A stretch of 64,000 nucleotides of DNA from Cognatundibacterium jejuense (GTDB lineage Bacteria; Pseudomonadota; Gammaproteobacteria; Burkholderiales; Burkholderiaceae_D): NCBI RefSeq assembly GCF_014284255.1, contig NZ_JACOFV010000010.1, positions 121,355 to 185,354 of the forward strand, given 5' to 3'. The translations under genes were made by a program, and so were the position numbers. The notes below the pieces were generated by a model. The model did not search any database. It was given only the letters and a program-made list of their open reading frames with translations, and was not told the DNA's origin. How positions within the stretch are numbered: position 1 is the first letter of the stretch; each line of letters opens with the position of its first letter. Of this stretch, positions 45,662-55,031 are shown piece after piece.

Positions 45662-46507
45662 ATGCTATATCCGGAATTGTTCAAATCCTTAGAGCAAGTG
45701 CGTTGGAATATGGATACCGATATTCCATGGGATCAATACGATGCGTCAAAATTAACACCGGAGCAGGCACAAACTATCAAAATGAACGCCATTACCGAAT
45801 GGTCGGCCTTGCCTGCTACCGAGATGTTTTTGCGCGACAACCGCGACGATAGTGATTTTTCTGCATTTATGTCGATCTGGTTTTTTGAAGAGCAAAAGCA
45901 TTCTTTGGTGTTGATGGAATATCTGCGCCGTTTTCATCCAGAATTGGTGCCCACCGAGGCGGAACTGGATAATGTGCGCTTTGAGTTTGATCCAGCCCCC
46001 CGTCTGGAAACCCTGATGCTGCATTTCTGCGGCGAAATCCGCTTAAACCATTGGTACCGCTGCGCATCTGAATGGCATACCGAGCCAGTGATTAAACACA
46101 TCTACAAAATCATCAGCCAGGACGAAGCCCGTCACGGCGGCGCTTACTTACGCTACATGAAAAAATCATTGGCAGAAGTCGGCGATGTCGCACGCGCTGC
46201 GTTTGCCAAGATTGGCGTCTTGATGGCATCAGCACGTCGTACTGAAAAACCGTTGCATCCAACCAATCTCCACGTGAATCAGGCACTATTTCCACAAGAT
46301 ACGATTCAAAGCCGCTTGCCAGATCCTGACTGGCTTGAGCGTTGGCTGGATGGTCAGATCAAATTCGATGGTATATGGGAAAAGAAAGTAGTCGATAGGA
46401 TTTTGCACAACATGTCTTTGCTCTTTGAACGCAGTTTTGACACTGTGCAAGACTTGAATCGCTACCGCAAAGAAATTTCTCAGCGTCTGGTGGTTCCCGC
46501 CGTTTGA
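45662..46507 (+). CDS. Ferritin-fold di-iron protein
   Basis: The 281-residue protein has the two helix pairs of a ferritin-like di-iron centre: TEWSALPATEMFLRDN, FFEEQKHSLVLMEYLRRF (EExxH), LHFCGEIRLNHWYRC and SQDEARHGGAYLRYM (DExxH). The spacing resembles acyl-ACP desaturase-type proteins more than storage ferritins. Whether it oxidises a substrate or binds iron is unknown. It stands alone after the CysB-type gene and ends in a hairpin terminator. Confidence 0.83.
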   Translation: MLYPELFKSLEQVRWNMDTDIPWDQYDASKLTPEQAQTIKMNAITEWSALPATEMFLRDNRDDSDFSAFMSIWFFEEQKHSLVLMEYLRRFHPELVPTEAELDNVRFEFDPAPRLETLMLHFCGEIRLNHWYRCASEWHTEPVIKHIYKIISQDEARHGGAYLRYMKKSLAEVGDVARAAFAKIGVLMASARRTEKPLHPTNLHVNQALFPQDTIQSRLPDPDWLERWLDGQIKFDGIWEKKVVDRILHNMSLLFERSFDTVQDLNRYRKEISQRLVVPAV

Positions 46508-46560
46508 GTGACAATAGCACGAGCGCATCTCGTTGCGTGAACGAAGCTGCCGTGTACAAT

Positions 46561-46585
46561 AGCCGCTGCCCAGCGGCTTTTTTGT
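46561..46585 (+). terminator. Intrinsic terminator after the ferritin-fold gene
   Basis: AGCCGCT, loop GCCC, AGCGGCT followed by TTTTTTG is a clear hairpin with T-run. Confidence 0.88.
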
Positions 46586-46621
46586 GTCCGCTTCATTTTA
46601 TTGCCAAGTGTTAAGTGATTT

Positions 46622-47101
46622 ATGCCTGATTTTGAACAAAAAATAGCTTCTCGCACCGATTTAGCTGCCCGTATTGCTGCTTTGCCTAAGCCAGTGGTGT
46701 TGACCAATGGTGTGTTTGATATTTTGCATCGTGGTCACGTAACCTATCTTGCCCAGGCACGTGCACTGGGGGCATCACTCGTTGTCGCGGTCAATACCGA
46801 TGCGTCGGTTAAACGTCTGGGTAAGGGCGATGATCGTCCTATCAATTTGTGTGAAGATCGTCTGGCAGTATTGGCTGCATTGGAAGCCGTGAGTCTGGTC
46901 GTGCCGTTTGACGAAAATACCGCCTTAGAAGTGGTTCAGCAGGCGCAGCCTGATATTTACGTCAAAGGCGGTGACTACCAGATGGATGCAATCCCAGAAG
47001 GTCAGGCCGTATTGGCCTATGGTGGTCGCGTGCAGGCGATTGCGTTTGAACACGAACGTTCGACCACCCGTTTATTAGAAAAAGTTCGCGCCGCCAGCTA
47101 A
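46622..47101 (+). CDS. rfaE2: D-glycero-beta-D-manno-heptose 1-phosphate adenylyltransferase
   Basis: The 159-residue nucleotidyltransferase has the HxGH motif in TNGVFDILHRGHVTYLAQAR, VVAVNTDASVKRLGKGDDRP and IYVKGGDY, as in the C-terminal half of HldE. It makes ADP-heptose for lipopolysaccharide inner core. In betaproteobacteria the kinase and transferase are often separate genes; the kinase is not in this window. It is followed by the LssY_C-like gene. Confidence 0.94.
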   Translation: MPDFEQKIASRTDLAARIAALPKPVVLTNGVFDILHRGHVTYLAQARALGASLVVAVNTDASVKRLGKGDDRPINLCEDRLAVLAALEAVSLVVPFDENTALEVVQQAQPDIYVKGGDYQMDAIPEGQAVLAYGGRVQAIAFEHERSTTRLLEKVRAAS

Positions 47102-47132
47102 TCGTGATTTGCGTCTGGAAGGAGAAAACGCC

Positions 47133-47480
47133 ATGTCAGAGACCAGCGAAAGCAATGTCAACCCAGCAGCATTTCCTTTCTGGCCGCATCACGTACGTTT
47201 CTGGCAAGCCAATACGCAAGATGATGTAGGCAGGCCGTTGTGGATAGGTGCAGCGACTTACGATGCTGGTGTGGGAATCAGCTATACCACCGGCCAAATT
47301 ACGCATCATATTGCTGCCGAAGTCGACAAAGAACGCGATAAGCTGATTGCCGATTTACAGCAAACTGGTGCGCTGGTGATACAGTGGATTGATTCTTTTC
47401 AACCAACGCACGAAGGGCGCAATGGCGGCGGTGACCGCTTTGTGACGGATGGCAAGCTAGGTGTGATTGAAGAACGTTGA
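47133..47480 (+). CDS. LssY C-terminal-domain-like protein
   Basis: From ATG 47133 (GGAG eight bases upstream) the protein is 115 residues and matches the LssY_C type: HHVRFWQANTQDDVGRPLWI, GAATYDAGVGISYTTGQIT, then HHIAAEVDKERDKLIADL. The domain function is unknown. The gene is short enough to be a stand-alone domain. It is about 30 bases after the adenylyltransferase gene and is probably co-transcribed. Confidence 0.8.
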   Translation: MSETSESNVNPAAFPFWPHHVRFWQANTQDDVGRPLWIGAATYDAGVGISYTTGQITHHIAAEVDKERDKLIADLQQTGALVIQWIDSFQPTHEGRNGGGDRFVTDGKLGVIEER

Positions 47481-47531
47481 ACACACAACCCGAGACAGCG
47501 GGCGCGTATCATTCGCCTCAATAGGTTTTTT

Positions 47532-47580
47532 CTGCGGGGCTGTTGATGGTGGGGATCTGTGTTATAAACCGGCCCCGCCT
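47532..47580 (+). terminator. Possible terminator between convergent genes
   Basis: GCGGGGC and GCCCCGC form a strong 7-bp stem with a long loop, then CTTTATC. It lies before the end of the leftward LysR gene. The loop is long, so confidence is low. Confidence 0.4.
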
Positions 47581-47583
47581 TTA

Positions 47584-48504
47584 TCACTCATCAAAGCTTT
47601 GTACACAAGGACGCTTCTCAAATTCTGCCTGCAAACCGTCCAGAAAAACTCTGGTTCTGGCAGGCATTAAGCGGCGTCCCGGAAATACGGCCCAGACATC
47701 GATGGTGGGTAATTGCCAGTCGGATAGTACAGGTACTAAGGCACCACTTTCCAGATAAGTTTGGAGGAAGGTGTCCGACAGCATCAAAATACCGTCACCA
47801 TTTAATGCCAGACGTGTCAGCAATTCCGGTGAGTTCGCAGTTGCCCGTCCTGGTGGGATACCTTCCCATTGTTCATTTTGGCGGCTTAATTTCCACATTG
47901 CGGGTTCGCCATTACGACCTAGCAAACGCAAGGCGTCGTGTTCCATTAATGCTTCCGGTTCTGTTGGCATGCCGCGTCGTTGTAGATACGATGGCGCTGC
48001 GTATAGGCCGGGTTTGAATACCGTCAGTCGTCTTGCCGCCAATGAGGCATCATCAGGTAAATCACCAACCCGGATCGCCACATCGAAATTCTCGCCAATC
48101 AAATCAACACGCCTTGGCGACAGATCCAGCTCCAAAGAAATTGCCGGATATTGCTGAATCAACGAGGACAAAAACTGGCTCATTTGTCGATTCGCAAAAT
48201 CGTTTGGCATCGATATCCGCAATCGACCTGAAGGCTGCGCTTGTCGATGCTGGGTCAAGGCCAAGGTTGCCTCCACCTCGTCTTGCACCTGTTGCGCGTG
48301 TTGCAGCACGCTTAGTCCAAAATCGGTGATGGTTAGTTGACGTGTCGTTCGTAATAACAGGCGCTCACCTAACTGCGTTTCCAGCGCCGAGATACGACGG
48401 GACAGGCTGGATTTTGGCATCGCCAAGCGATCAGCCGCCTTACTAAAACTGCCTTCTTCCACCACGCGGGCGAAGAGCAAGAGGTCATTAGCTTCGAGTT
48501 GCAT
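47584..48504 (-). CDS. LysR-family regulator
   Basis: The 306-residue protein has the LysR helix-turn-helix (LLLFARVVEEGSFSKAADRL, AMPKSSLSRRISALETQLGE) and a periplasmic-binding-like effector domain. It is divergent from azoR-doxX across 162 bases that contain a LysR-type site, a common arrangement for regulators sensing quinones or oxidants. The effector is unknown. Confidence 0.93.
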   Translation of the reverse strand: MQLEANDLLLFARVVEEGSFSKAADRLAMPKSSLSRRISALETQLGERLLLRTTRQLTITDFGLSVLQHAQQVQDEVEATLALTQHRQAQPSGRLRISMPNDFANRQMSQFLSSLIQQYPAISLELDLSPRRVDLIGENFDVAIRVGDLPDDASLAARRLTVFKPGLYAAPSYLQRRGMPTEPEALMEHDALRLLGRNGEPAMWKLSRQNEQWEGIPPGRATANSPELLTRLALNGDGILMLSDTFLQTYLESGALVPVLSDWQLPTIDVWAVFPGRRLMPARTRVFLDGLQAEFEKRPCVQSFDE

Positions 48505-48521
48505 CGTCTATTTTGCCAAAT

Positions 48522-48570
48522 ATGGAACAATAATATCCATTTTATGCTCTTCCGGATCAAAATTGGAACA
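48522..48570. promoter_or_regulatory. Candidate LysR-regulator site between the LysR gene and azoR
   Basis: ATGGA, nine bases, TCCAT at 48522-48540 is an inverted repeat; TGGAACA recurs at 48564-48570, 41 bases (about four helical turns) from the first copy. This pattern fits paired recognition and activation sites. Confidence 0.45.
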
Positions 48571-48666
48571 TATAAAGTAGCTACATCGCCATTCATTTTC
48601 TGAACAACATGAAGACAGAGATTGAATCGCAGATTTTAGATTGTCTAATTGACTACAGAGGATTAT

Positions 48667-49269
48667 ATGAATATTTTACAAATTAACTCCAGCGTTCGTG
48701 CATCAGCATCTCATTCCAAACATTTGAATCAGGTGATCGTTGAGCGTGTCCTTTCAGCACATCCGGAAGCGAATATCGTTTCACGTGATCTGGCACAGAC
48801 ACCACAACCGGTGCTCGATGAACAGGCATTACAGGCATTATTTACTCCAGCTGATCAACGCAATGCAGAGCAACAAGCGAGAGTCGCATTGGATGATGCC
48901 TTGATTGCTGAAATTCAGGCAGCAAACGTCATCGTCATTGGTGCCCCTATGTACAACTTTGGCGTATCTGCACAATTGAAAAATTGGGTCGATGCGATTG
49001 CAAGAGCGGGCGTGACTTTCCGCTATGGTCAGAATGGTCCAGAAGGCTTATTGACTGGTAAAAAAGTGTATGTGGTGCTGACGCGTGGTGGCATGTATCG
49101 CAATACGCCGAATGATTCGCAAATGCCGTACCTGAAAAGCGTTTTTGGCTTCTTAGGCATGACTGATATCAGTTTCATATATGCCGAAGGTTTGGCAATG
49201 GGGCCAGATGCAGAAGCCGCAGCGTTGGCGTCAGCAAAACAACAAATCGAAGAACTCGTAAGCGCTTAA
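48667..49269 (+). CDS. azoR: FMN-dependent NADH-azoreductase / quinone reductase
   Basis: From ATG 48667 (GAGG five bases upstream) the protein is 200 residues with the flavodoxin-like AzoR sequence [40 protein letters not shown], and [13 protein letters not shown]. It reduces quinones and azo bonds with NADH in the cytosol. It precedes doxX by 30 bases and faces a LysR regulator. Confidence 0.93.
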   Translation: MNILQINSSVRASASHSKHLNQVIVERVLSAHPEANIVSRDLAQTPQPVLDEQALQALFTPADQRNAEQQARVALDDALIAEIQAANVIVIGAPMYNFGVSAQLKNWVDAIARAGVTFRYGQNGPEGLLTGKKVYVVLTRGGMYRNTPNDSQMPYLKSVFGFLGMTDISFIYAEGLAMGPDAEAAALASAKQQIEELVSA

Positions 49270-49298
49270 ATAAAATCAGAAAGCGAAAAGGAAATAGT

Positions 49299-49700
49299 AT
49301 GAAAACCGCAGAAAACTATGCATTACTCGTTGCCCGTGTTTTGATGGCTTTGATTTTCGTTGCATCAGGTGCTTCAAAAATCAGTGGATTTGAAGGCACA
49401 CTTGGTTATATCGCAAGTAAAGGTGTGCCATTCCCGGCGCTTGCTGCAATTGGTGCCATCATTGTAGAAGTAGGTGGTGGCTTAATGTTGATGGTGGGCT
49501 GGAAAGCCAGATGGGCTGCTTTAGCGATGATGTTATTCACGTTTGCCGCAGCCTTTATTTTCCATGATTTCTGGAATGCGGGTGCCGATGCGGCGCAGAA
49601 CCAGATGATCCATTTTATGAAAAATATTTCTATGGCTGGTGGTTTGTTGTTTGCTGTAGTGCATGGTAGTGGGAAATTCAGCGTTGAGCGTCAGTCATAA
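49299..49700 (+). CDS. DoxX-family membrane protein
   Basis: The 133-residue protein has four predicted helices and the DoxX pattern LVARVLMALIFVASGASKIS ... EVGGGLMLMVGWKARWAALA. DoxX proteins are often next to quinone or azoreductase genes and are induced under oxidative or thiol stress. The exact function is unknown. A hairpin terminator follows. Confidence 0.92.
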   Translation: MKTAENYALLVARVLMALIFVASGASKISGFEGTLGYIASKGVPFPALAAIGAIIVEVGGGLMLMVGWKARWAALAMMLFTFAAAFIFHDFWNAGADAAQNQMIHFMKNISMAGGLLFAVVHGSGKFSVERQS

Positions 49701-49747
49701 AGCGCATACCTGCAGATCGTAAGTTTATTGTTTCGTTATTTGTAACA

Positions 49748-49784
49748 ACACCTGGGACTAGCCACGTCTCGGGTGTAATTTTTA
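49748..49784 (+). terminator. Intrinsic terminator after doxX
   Basis: ACACCTGGGAC, loop TAGCCAC, GTCTCGGGTGT gives an 11-bp stem with two wobble pairs, followed by AATTTTT. Confidence 0.8.
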
Positions 49785-49905
49785 CTAATGTTTGCTATGC
49801 TTAGAAGACTAGATCTTGATTGATTTAGTTTCAATGCAACCAGAATGAGTTGTGTATGAGTTTTATCAGATCATGCTTTATTGTTCCGACTTTCTTGGGG
49901 GTAAT

Positions 49906-50886
49906 ATGCGCTTTTCATTCTGGTCTCAGTTACTGAAACTGGGTATTGCTTGCCTCGTGAGCACTACGCTCTGTTTTCCAGTATTTGCTACCGAAAAATT
50001 AATCGTCTATGTAACGCCTGGTCTTGATTTGCCCTTCTGGCGAACCTTAGGTCATGGAGTTCAGGCATCCGCCACTGCAAATGGCTACCAATACGAAGTG
50101 TTCGATAGTAAAAACAGCGATGCCAATCAAATGGCGCACGTCAAGGCGGCGATTGCTAAAGGTGCTGCTGGCATTGTGATTTCTCCCACCGACAGCAAAT
50201 CTGCGTTTGAAATTTTGGCGGTTGCCAGTCAGGCCAAGGTGCCAGTCGTGATTGCTGATATTGGTACCAACGGCGGTGAATTTGTTTCTTATGTTAAATC
50301 AGATAATTACAAAGGTGCGTACGGCGTTGGCGTTGCGTTAGCTGCTGCCATGAAAGAACGCGGTTGGACTAATGAGCAGTTTGCGATGTGCACCATTTCA
50401 TTGGCGAGAAAAAATGGTCAGGACAGAACCAATGGTTTCAGGGATGCCATGAAAGAGGCTGGTCTGACCAATATGGTCGCGATCAAACAAATGCAAACCT
50501 ATACGATAGAAGAAACCTATGGGTTTGTGACAGAGTTATTGGCGACTTATCCAAAGTTACGTGGCTTATTCATCGAAGTGGATAAACCCACATTAGGGGC
50601 GCTCAATGCACTCAAAGACAAACGTAAAAGTATGGATATTCTGGTTGGATCTTTTGATGGTATTCCTGAGTTTGTTGATTTTCTCAAGGGTGGCTCCTTG
50701 GTCGCAGTAGGGATGCAACAACCGTATCTGATCGGTAGTAAGGCGGCAGACGCACTATTTGAGGCGATTAAAGGCCAGACACCGCCTAAACAAATCGTTG
50801 TACCCATATTGATTGCCACAAATAAGAATATTAATGAATTGTTGCCAACAGCCAATAAGACAGTTTTTGGATTAGAAATGAAGTGA
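49906..50886 (+). CDS. Periplasmic sugar-type binding protein (LacI/RbsB-like fold)
   Basis: From ATG 49906 (GGGGG four bases upstream) the protein is 326 residues: a signal peptide (LLKLGIACLVSTTLCFPVFA) and a type-1 periplasmic binding fold like ribose-binding proteins (VYVTPGLDLPFWRTLGHGVQ, AAIAKGAAGIVISPTDSKSA, GSFDGIPEFVDFLKGGSLVA). No transporter genes are near; instead a histidine kinase follows after a structured gap. A sensor partner role, as in TorT-TorS, is a reasonable hypothesis. Confidence 0.85.
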   Translation: MRFSFWSQLLKLGIACLVSTTLCFPVFATEKLIVYVTPGLDLPFWRTLGHGVQASATANGYQYEVFDSKNSDANQMAHVKAAIAKGAAGIVISPTDSKSAFEILAVASQAKVPVVIADIGTNGGEFVSYVKSDNYKGAYGVGVALAAAMKERGWTNEQFAMCTISLARKNGQDRTNGFRDAMKEAGLTNMVAIKQMQTYTIEETYGFVTELLATYPKLRGLFIEVDKPTLGALNALKDKRKSMDILVGSFDGIPEFVDFLKGGSLVAVGMQQPYLIGSKAADALFEAIKGQTPPKQIVVPILIATNKNINELLPTANKTVFGLEMK

Positions 50887-50894
50887 CTGTGGTT

Positions 50895-50944
50895 TGGTGA
50901 CAACGTCAGCATCTTCCCAGAGGGGGATAAAAATGTTGTCACCA
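50895..50944 (+). other. Long hairpin between the binding-protein and kinase genes
   Basis: TGGTGACAAC and GTTGTCACCA are a perfect 10-bp inverted repeat with a 30-base loop that has its own weaker pairing (CCC with GGG). It starts eight bases after the binding-protein stop. No T-run follows, so it is unlikely to be a full terminator; an mRNA stabiliser or attenuator is possible. Confidence 0.5.
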
Positions 50945-51071
50945 TTCATGAGTTCATTTATTCAGTCGAATTTGCCTTGGCACCAGATCTCATTCTGAAT
51001 CCTATGTGTATTACAAGACGAATCGTGTTTGTCACGAGTAACTCTTTTCTTTTATCTGTGATGATCAGCAT

Positions 51072-52736
51072 ATGCCCGTTTTTCGTTTGAAGCTGTGGCA
51101 ACGTTTGGCTCTTAGCTACGGTACCGTGATCGCATTATTAGTCGTAACCAGTCTGGTGAGCTTGCAGATGTTATCGGAATTTCGCGCGACCACAGACGAT
51201 GCACTTAAAGATAAGTATCCAAAAACAATACTCGTTGATGAAGTCAAAGGCGAGTTAGAGAAGATCGCCAGGGCAATGCGAAATACTTTATTTCTCACTG
51301 AGCCCGAGCAAATACAGACGCAGTTAAAAGATATCCAGTCTGCTAACGAGCGCATGTCAGTGACCCTGCAGAAGTTGAGAAATGAAATCACTACTGAACG
51401 AGGCCGTGCACTGATACATCAGATTGATGTGGTTCATTCCGCCTACATTGTTAATCAAGAAGACTTCGTCAATTTGGTTGGTGAGAAGCGCATGAGCGAA
51501 GCGCGTAATTTGTTGCTGGTCGATTTACATCCTTATCAAATTCAATATTTTGATGCTTTGCATGCGCTCAATCTTTATCAAAGCGAATTGATGGCGAATG
51601 CCAGCAGCGAAGTATCGCAAACATACTTTTTAGCGCATAAAGTTATTTTAATTTTGACCTGTTTTGCTGCTCTCTTGAGTTTGATTATTACCGTCTGGAT
51701 CACCCGCTCATTGCTAAGGCAACTAGGAGGTGAACCAAATTATGCAGCGCAGATAGCGAATAAAATCGCCAGCGGTGATCTTCATGGAACGATCAATATC
51801 GCAAAAGGTGATTGCAGTAGTTTATTGTCTGTTATGAGCAATATGCGAGATGCATTAGCGGAGCGAACTGATGCTCTTGAGAGCGCTAATACCGAATTAG
51901 GAGCAATGGTCGCTACGTTGAAGCAAACGCAAGCAGATTTGGTTTCAAGTGAAAAAATGGCTGCTTTAGGAGCATTGGTTGCGGGTATCGCACATGAACT
52001 CAATACCCCAATAGGTAATAGTGTAATTACTGCTAGTACTTTGTTGGAACTAAGCGATAATTTTGCACATGACATTGCCAACAGCCAGTTGCGCCGCTCA
52101 GTATTCGATCGCTATGTCGAAGAAATGCAGCAGGGTAGCGCAATACTATTGCGTAACTTAAATCGTTCCAGCGAATTAGTGAACAGCTTTAAGCAACTGG
52201 CCACAGAAGAAGAGAATTCAGAATTCTGCGAATTTTATTTGTCTGATGTCGTGAATGAAAGTTTGCTTGCATTGCGTCCAGCCATGCATAACGTAGCGTG
52301 TGAAATTATTCAAGAGATACCGAAAGAATTGCGTCTGCAAAGTTATCCGGGGCCATTAGCATTAGTGATTGGTAATCTGCTCAACAATGCCTTGATTCAT
52401 GGCTTCGAGCATCGTCCGCAAGGTAAGCTTGAAATCGTTGCGCAAACTATTTCTGCGACACATTTCTTACTTTCAATTAGTGATAACGGCGTAGGAATCC
52501 CCGTAGAAAATTTACCGCGAATTTTTGACCTATTTTTCACGACAAAATTGGGCATGGGTGGATCTGGGCTGGGATTGCACGTAGTTTATAACATTGTGCA
52601 TAGCTTGTTGCATGGCAAAATTGAGGTAAGCAGTCGGCACGATACTGGCACTCGTTTTGACATCACCTTGCCAATCCGTGGGATGAGAAATCCTGGCCGT
52701 AAATTGGCTGCCTTCACCGAGGCAGCCAAAATGTAA
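51072..52736 (+). CDS. Orphan sensor histidine kinase
   Basis: The 554-residue kinase has membrane helices at about 12-32 and 190-210 flanking a 150-residue helical periplasmic sensor, a HAMP-like and coiled stretch, then the phospho-acceptor His308 in GIAHELNTPIGN. The ATPase domain shows NLLNNALIHGFEHRP, DNGVGIPVENL and GMGGSGLGLHVVYNI. No response regulator is adjacent. The periplasmic domain resembles four-helix-bundle sensors that dock periplasmic binding proteins. Confidence 0.9.
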   Translation: MPVFRLKLWQRLALSYGTVIALLVVTSLVSLQMLSEFRATTDDALKDKYPKTILVDEVKGELEKIARAMRNTLFLTEPEQIQTQLKDIQSANERMSVTLQKLRNEITTERGRALIHQIDVVHSAYIVNQEDFVNLVGEKRMSEARNLLLVDLHPYQIQYFDALHALNLYQSELMANASSEVSQTYFLAHKVILILTCFAALLSLIITVWITRSLLRQLGGEPNYAAQIANKIASGDLHGTINIAKGDCSSLLSVMSNMRDALAERTDALESANTELGAMVATLKQTQADLVSSEKMAALGALVAGIAHELNTPIGNSVITASTLLELSDNFAHDIANSQLRRSVFDRYVEEMQQGSAILLRNLNRSSELVNSFKQLATEEENSEFCEFYLSDVVNESLLALRPAMHNVACEIIQEIPKELRLQSYPGPLALVIGNLLNNALIHGFEHRPQGKLEIVAQTISATHFLLSISDNGVGIPVENLPRIFDLFFTTKLGMGGSGLGLHVVYNIVHSLLHGKIEVSSRHDTGTRFDITLPIRGMRNPGRKLAAFTEAAKM

Positions 52737-52785
52737 ATGGCTATATCAACATCGCAAAATAGCCGAAAATAGCCGAAATTTTTGA

Positions 52786-53739
52786 TCAGTCTTGATCCAG
52801 ATGCAAAGAAATAACGCCTGTTGTAGGTGTTGAACATGGTTCTTCATCAAACGCGATATCGCCATCCTGACGCGCTTCACCGTCAATTTTCAGATCTTTA
52901 AAATTGAACAGATCTTTGTCCATCAAATGGGAAGGTGCGACCGTTGATAAAGCAGAGAAAATATTATCGACACGCCCCGGGAATTTTTTGTCCCACTCGC
53001 GCATTAAGCCTTTGATTTGCTTGCGTTGCAGATTCTCTTGCGACCCGCACAAATCACAAGGAATGATAGGGAACTGTTTGACTTCCGCATAGCGTTGGGT
53101 GTCTGCTTCTTTGACATACGCCATAGGACGAATCACGATGTGTTTGCCGTCATCGGATTGCAATTTGGCGGGCATGCCTTTGAGCTTGCCACCAAAGAAC
53201 ATGTTCAGGAAAAAGGTTTCTAGTATGTCGTCACGATGATGGCCCAGCGCGATTTTATTGGCACCCAATTCATCAGCTACGCGGTACAAAATGCCGCGGC
53301 GTAGACGCGAACATAGTGAGCACGTTGTCTTACCTTCTGGAATAAGACGCTTGACGATGCTATAGGTGTCCTGATTTTCGATATGGTAAGGAATGCCCAG
53401 CTTTTCCAGGTACGCAGGCAATATATCCGCCGGAAAGTTAGGCTGCTTCTGGTCGAGGTTGACGGCAACGATGTCAAAATGGATAGGTGCACGTTCGCGT
53501 AAGGTCATCAGGATATCGAGCAAAGCGTAACTGTCTTTGCCACCTGATAAACAGACCATGACTTTGTCACCGTCTTCTATCATATTGAAATCGCCAATCG
53601 CCTGGCCAACCAGGCGACATAAACGCTTGTGCAGTTTATTATTTTCGTAGGTAATTTTTTCTTGTGACTTCGTTTCCGCAGGAGGCGTTTTTGCGGTGTC
53701 GAGAACGACGTCGACCAAGGATTCGTGATTAGCTTGCAT
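52786..53739 (-). CDS. ttcA: tRNA 2-thiocytidine synthetase
   Basis: The 317-residue enzyme has the PP-loop [16 protein letters not shown], then [20 protein letters not shown] and [16 protein letters not shown], the cysteine pairs of TtcA. It thiolates cytidine-32 of certain tRNAs, using ATP and an Fe-S cluster, in the cytosol. An N-terminal extension and a C-terminal acidic tail are visible. It runs leftward into a short gap shared with the kinase. Confidence 0.95.
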   Translation of the reverse strand: MQANHESLVDVVLDTAKTPPAETKSQEKITYENNKLHKRLCRLVGQAIGDFNMIEDGDKVMVCLSGGKDSYALLDILMTLRERAPIHFDIVAVNLDQKQPNFPADILPAYLEKLGIPYHIENQDTYSIVKRLIPEGKTTCSLCSRLRRGILYRVADELGANKIALGHHRDDILETFFLNMFFGGKLKGMPAKLQSDDGKHIVIRPMAYVKEADTQRYAEVKQFPIIPCDLCGSQENLQRKQIKGLMREWDKKFPGRVDNIFSALSTVAPSHLMDKDLFNFKDLKIDGEARQDGDIAFDEEPCSTPTTGVISLHLDQD

Positions 53740-53744
53740 GGTAC

Positions 53745-54143
53745 TTACATTTCATTTTTGATCTGGAAAACTTCTACCCCGACGCCTTCGCAATCTGGAT
53801 AAACATCTGGCTTCATGGTGGAGATGCACACGGCGCGTACGCGTGGATGCGCCAGCATCAGCTGGGCAACGTCATCACACAAGGTTTCTTGCAGATGGAC
53901 GTGGCCCTGAGCGATACGCTGTGCAATTGAGCTGCGGATAAAGTCATAATCAACCACTTCTTCCAGTTGATCGGCTTTAGGTGTCGAGACCGCAAGGGGA
54001 ATATATAAATCAACGTTGATCAACACACGTTGCTCGCCTTTTTTCTCGAACTCATGCACGCCGATGTTGATGGAGATTTCATAATTACGCAAAAACAAGC
54101 GGCGGCAATCGGTGAGTTGCGGATGGTGTAGGACGGATAACAT
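53745..54143 (-). CDS. folB: Dihydroneopterin aldolase
   Basis: The 132-residue protein has the FolB fold: [35 protein letters not shown] and [19 protein letters not shown]. It acts in folate synthesis, cleaving dihydroneopterin. It lies between a pteridine-reductase-like SDR and ttcA, a typical betaproteobacterial grouping. Confidence 0.93.
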   Translation of the reverse strand: MLSVLHHPQLTDCRRLFLRNYEISINIGVHEFEKKGEQRVLINVDLYIPLAVSTPKADQLEEVVDYDFIRSSIAQRIAQGHVHLQETLCDDVAQLMLAHPRVRAVCISTMKPDVYPDCEGVGVEVFQIKNEM

Positions 54144-54158
54144 AATGTGCTCGATGGT

Positions 54159-54986
54159 TTAAGAATGTGATTCGGTTGCAGTTGCGATAAACATGACATC
54201 GCGCTGCAAAGGGATAAGGTGCTGACCGCCATCCACTAACAGCGTGGTGCCGGTAATTGCCGGACTATTCGCAATAAACAAAACGCTGCGGGCGATGTCT
54301 TCTGGTGTGCTCGAATAGCCTAAAGGTGTTGCTTGATGGGCGACGCTAAAATCTGCTTCGGTCTGGTGTCCGGATACCATAGTGATGCCAGGCGCGACAC
54401 CAGCAACGCGTACCTTGGGTGCTAAGGCTTGTGCCAGCATCGTGGTGGCGCATTGCAAAGCCGCTTTGGATAAGGTGTAGGACAAAAAGTCAGGATTCAG
54501 ATTGTACAGCTTTTGATCTAACAAATTGATGACGCAGGCTTGCTGGCCATCTGTTGTTGCTGCATGTAAGGCTTGCGCGAGGATCACCGGCGCTGCCAGA
54601 TTGGCGTGCATGTGCTGATCAAGGCAACGCTGAGAAAACGTGCTGGCGCGGTCCTCTTCAAATAAAGAGGCATTGTTGACGACGCAGTGAATCGCGCCCA
54701 TCGTTTCCAGCGCTGAACTGAACAATGCACGCGTGGCTTGTTCATTGCCCAGATCCGCTTGTATCGCCACAGCACGTTGTCCCATGGCGGCAATTTGCGC
54801 GACGACTTCAGCAGCGGCAACAGCCGAAGTGCCGAAATGGACTACGACATCCCAGCCTTGTTGTGCCATTGCTAAGGCAATATGCCGTCCTATGCGCTTG
54901 GCAGCACCGGTCACGAGCACCACCCTGCTTTGCGGAGCAGAAGCATTGCTTTGATTGCTTGAATGACTATTTAAAGACTGGTTCAT
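54159..54986 (-). CDS. SDR-family pteridine reductase-like protein
   Basis: The 275-residue SDR has the cofactor motif VVLVTGAAKRIGRHIALAMA, the NNAS segment VVNNASLFEEDR, and Tyr/Lys in SYTLSKAALQ. Such TGAAKRIG SDRs beside folB are usually dihydromonapterin or pteridine reductases (FolM/PTR1 type). The exact substrate is inferred from context. The first 18 residues are Ser/Asn-rich. Confidence 0.88.
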   Translation of the reverse strand: MNQSLNSHSSNQSNASAPQSRVVLVTGAAKRIGRHIALAMAQQGWDVVVHFGTSAVAAAEVVAQIAAMGQRAVAIQADLGNEQATRALFSSALETMGAIHCVVNNASLFEEDRASTFSQRCLDQHMHANLAAPVILAQALHAATTDGQQACVINLLDQKLYNLNPDFLSYTLSKAALQCATTMLAQALAPKVRVAGVAPGITMVSGHQTEADFSVAHQATPLGYSSTPEDIARSVLFIANSPAITGTTLLVDGGQHLIPLQRDVMFIATATESHS

Positions 54987-55031
54987 GGAAATTCTTTACT
55001 GAGTGTTCTTCGTTTTTTATACAATGCCGAT

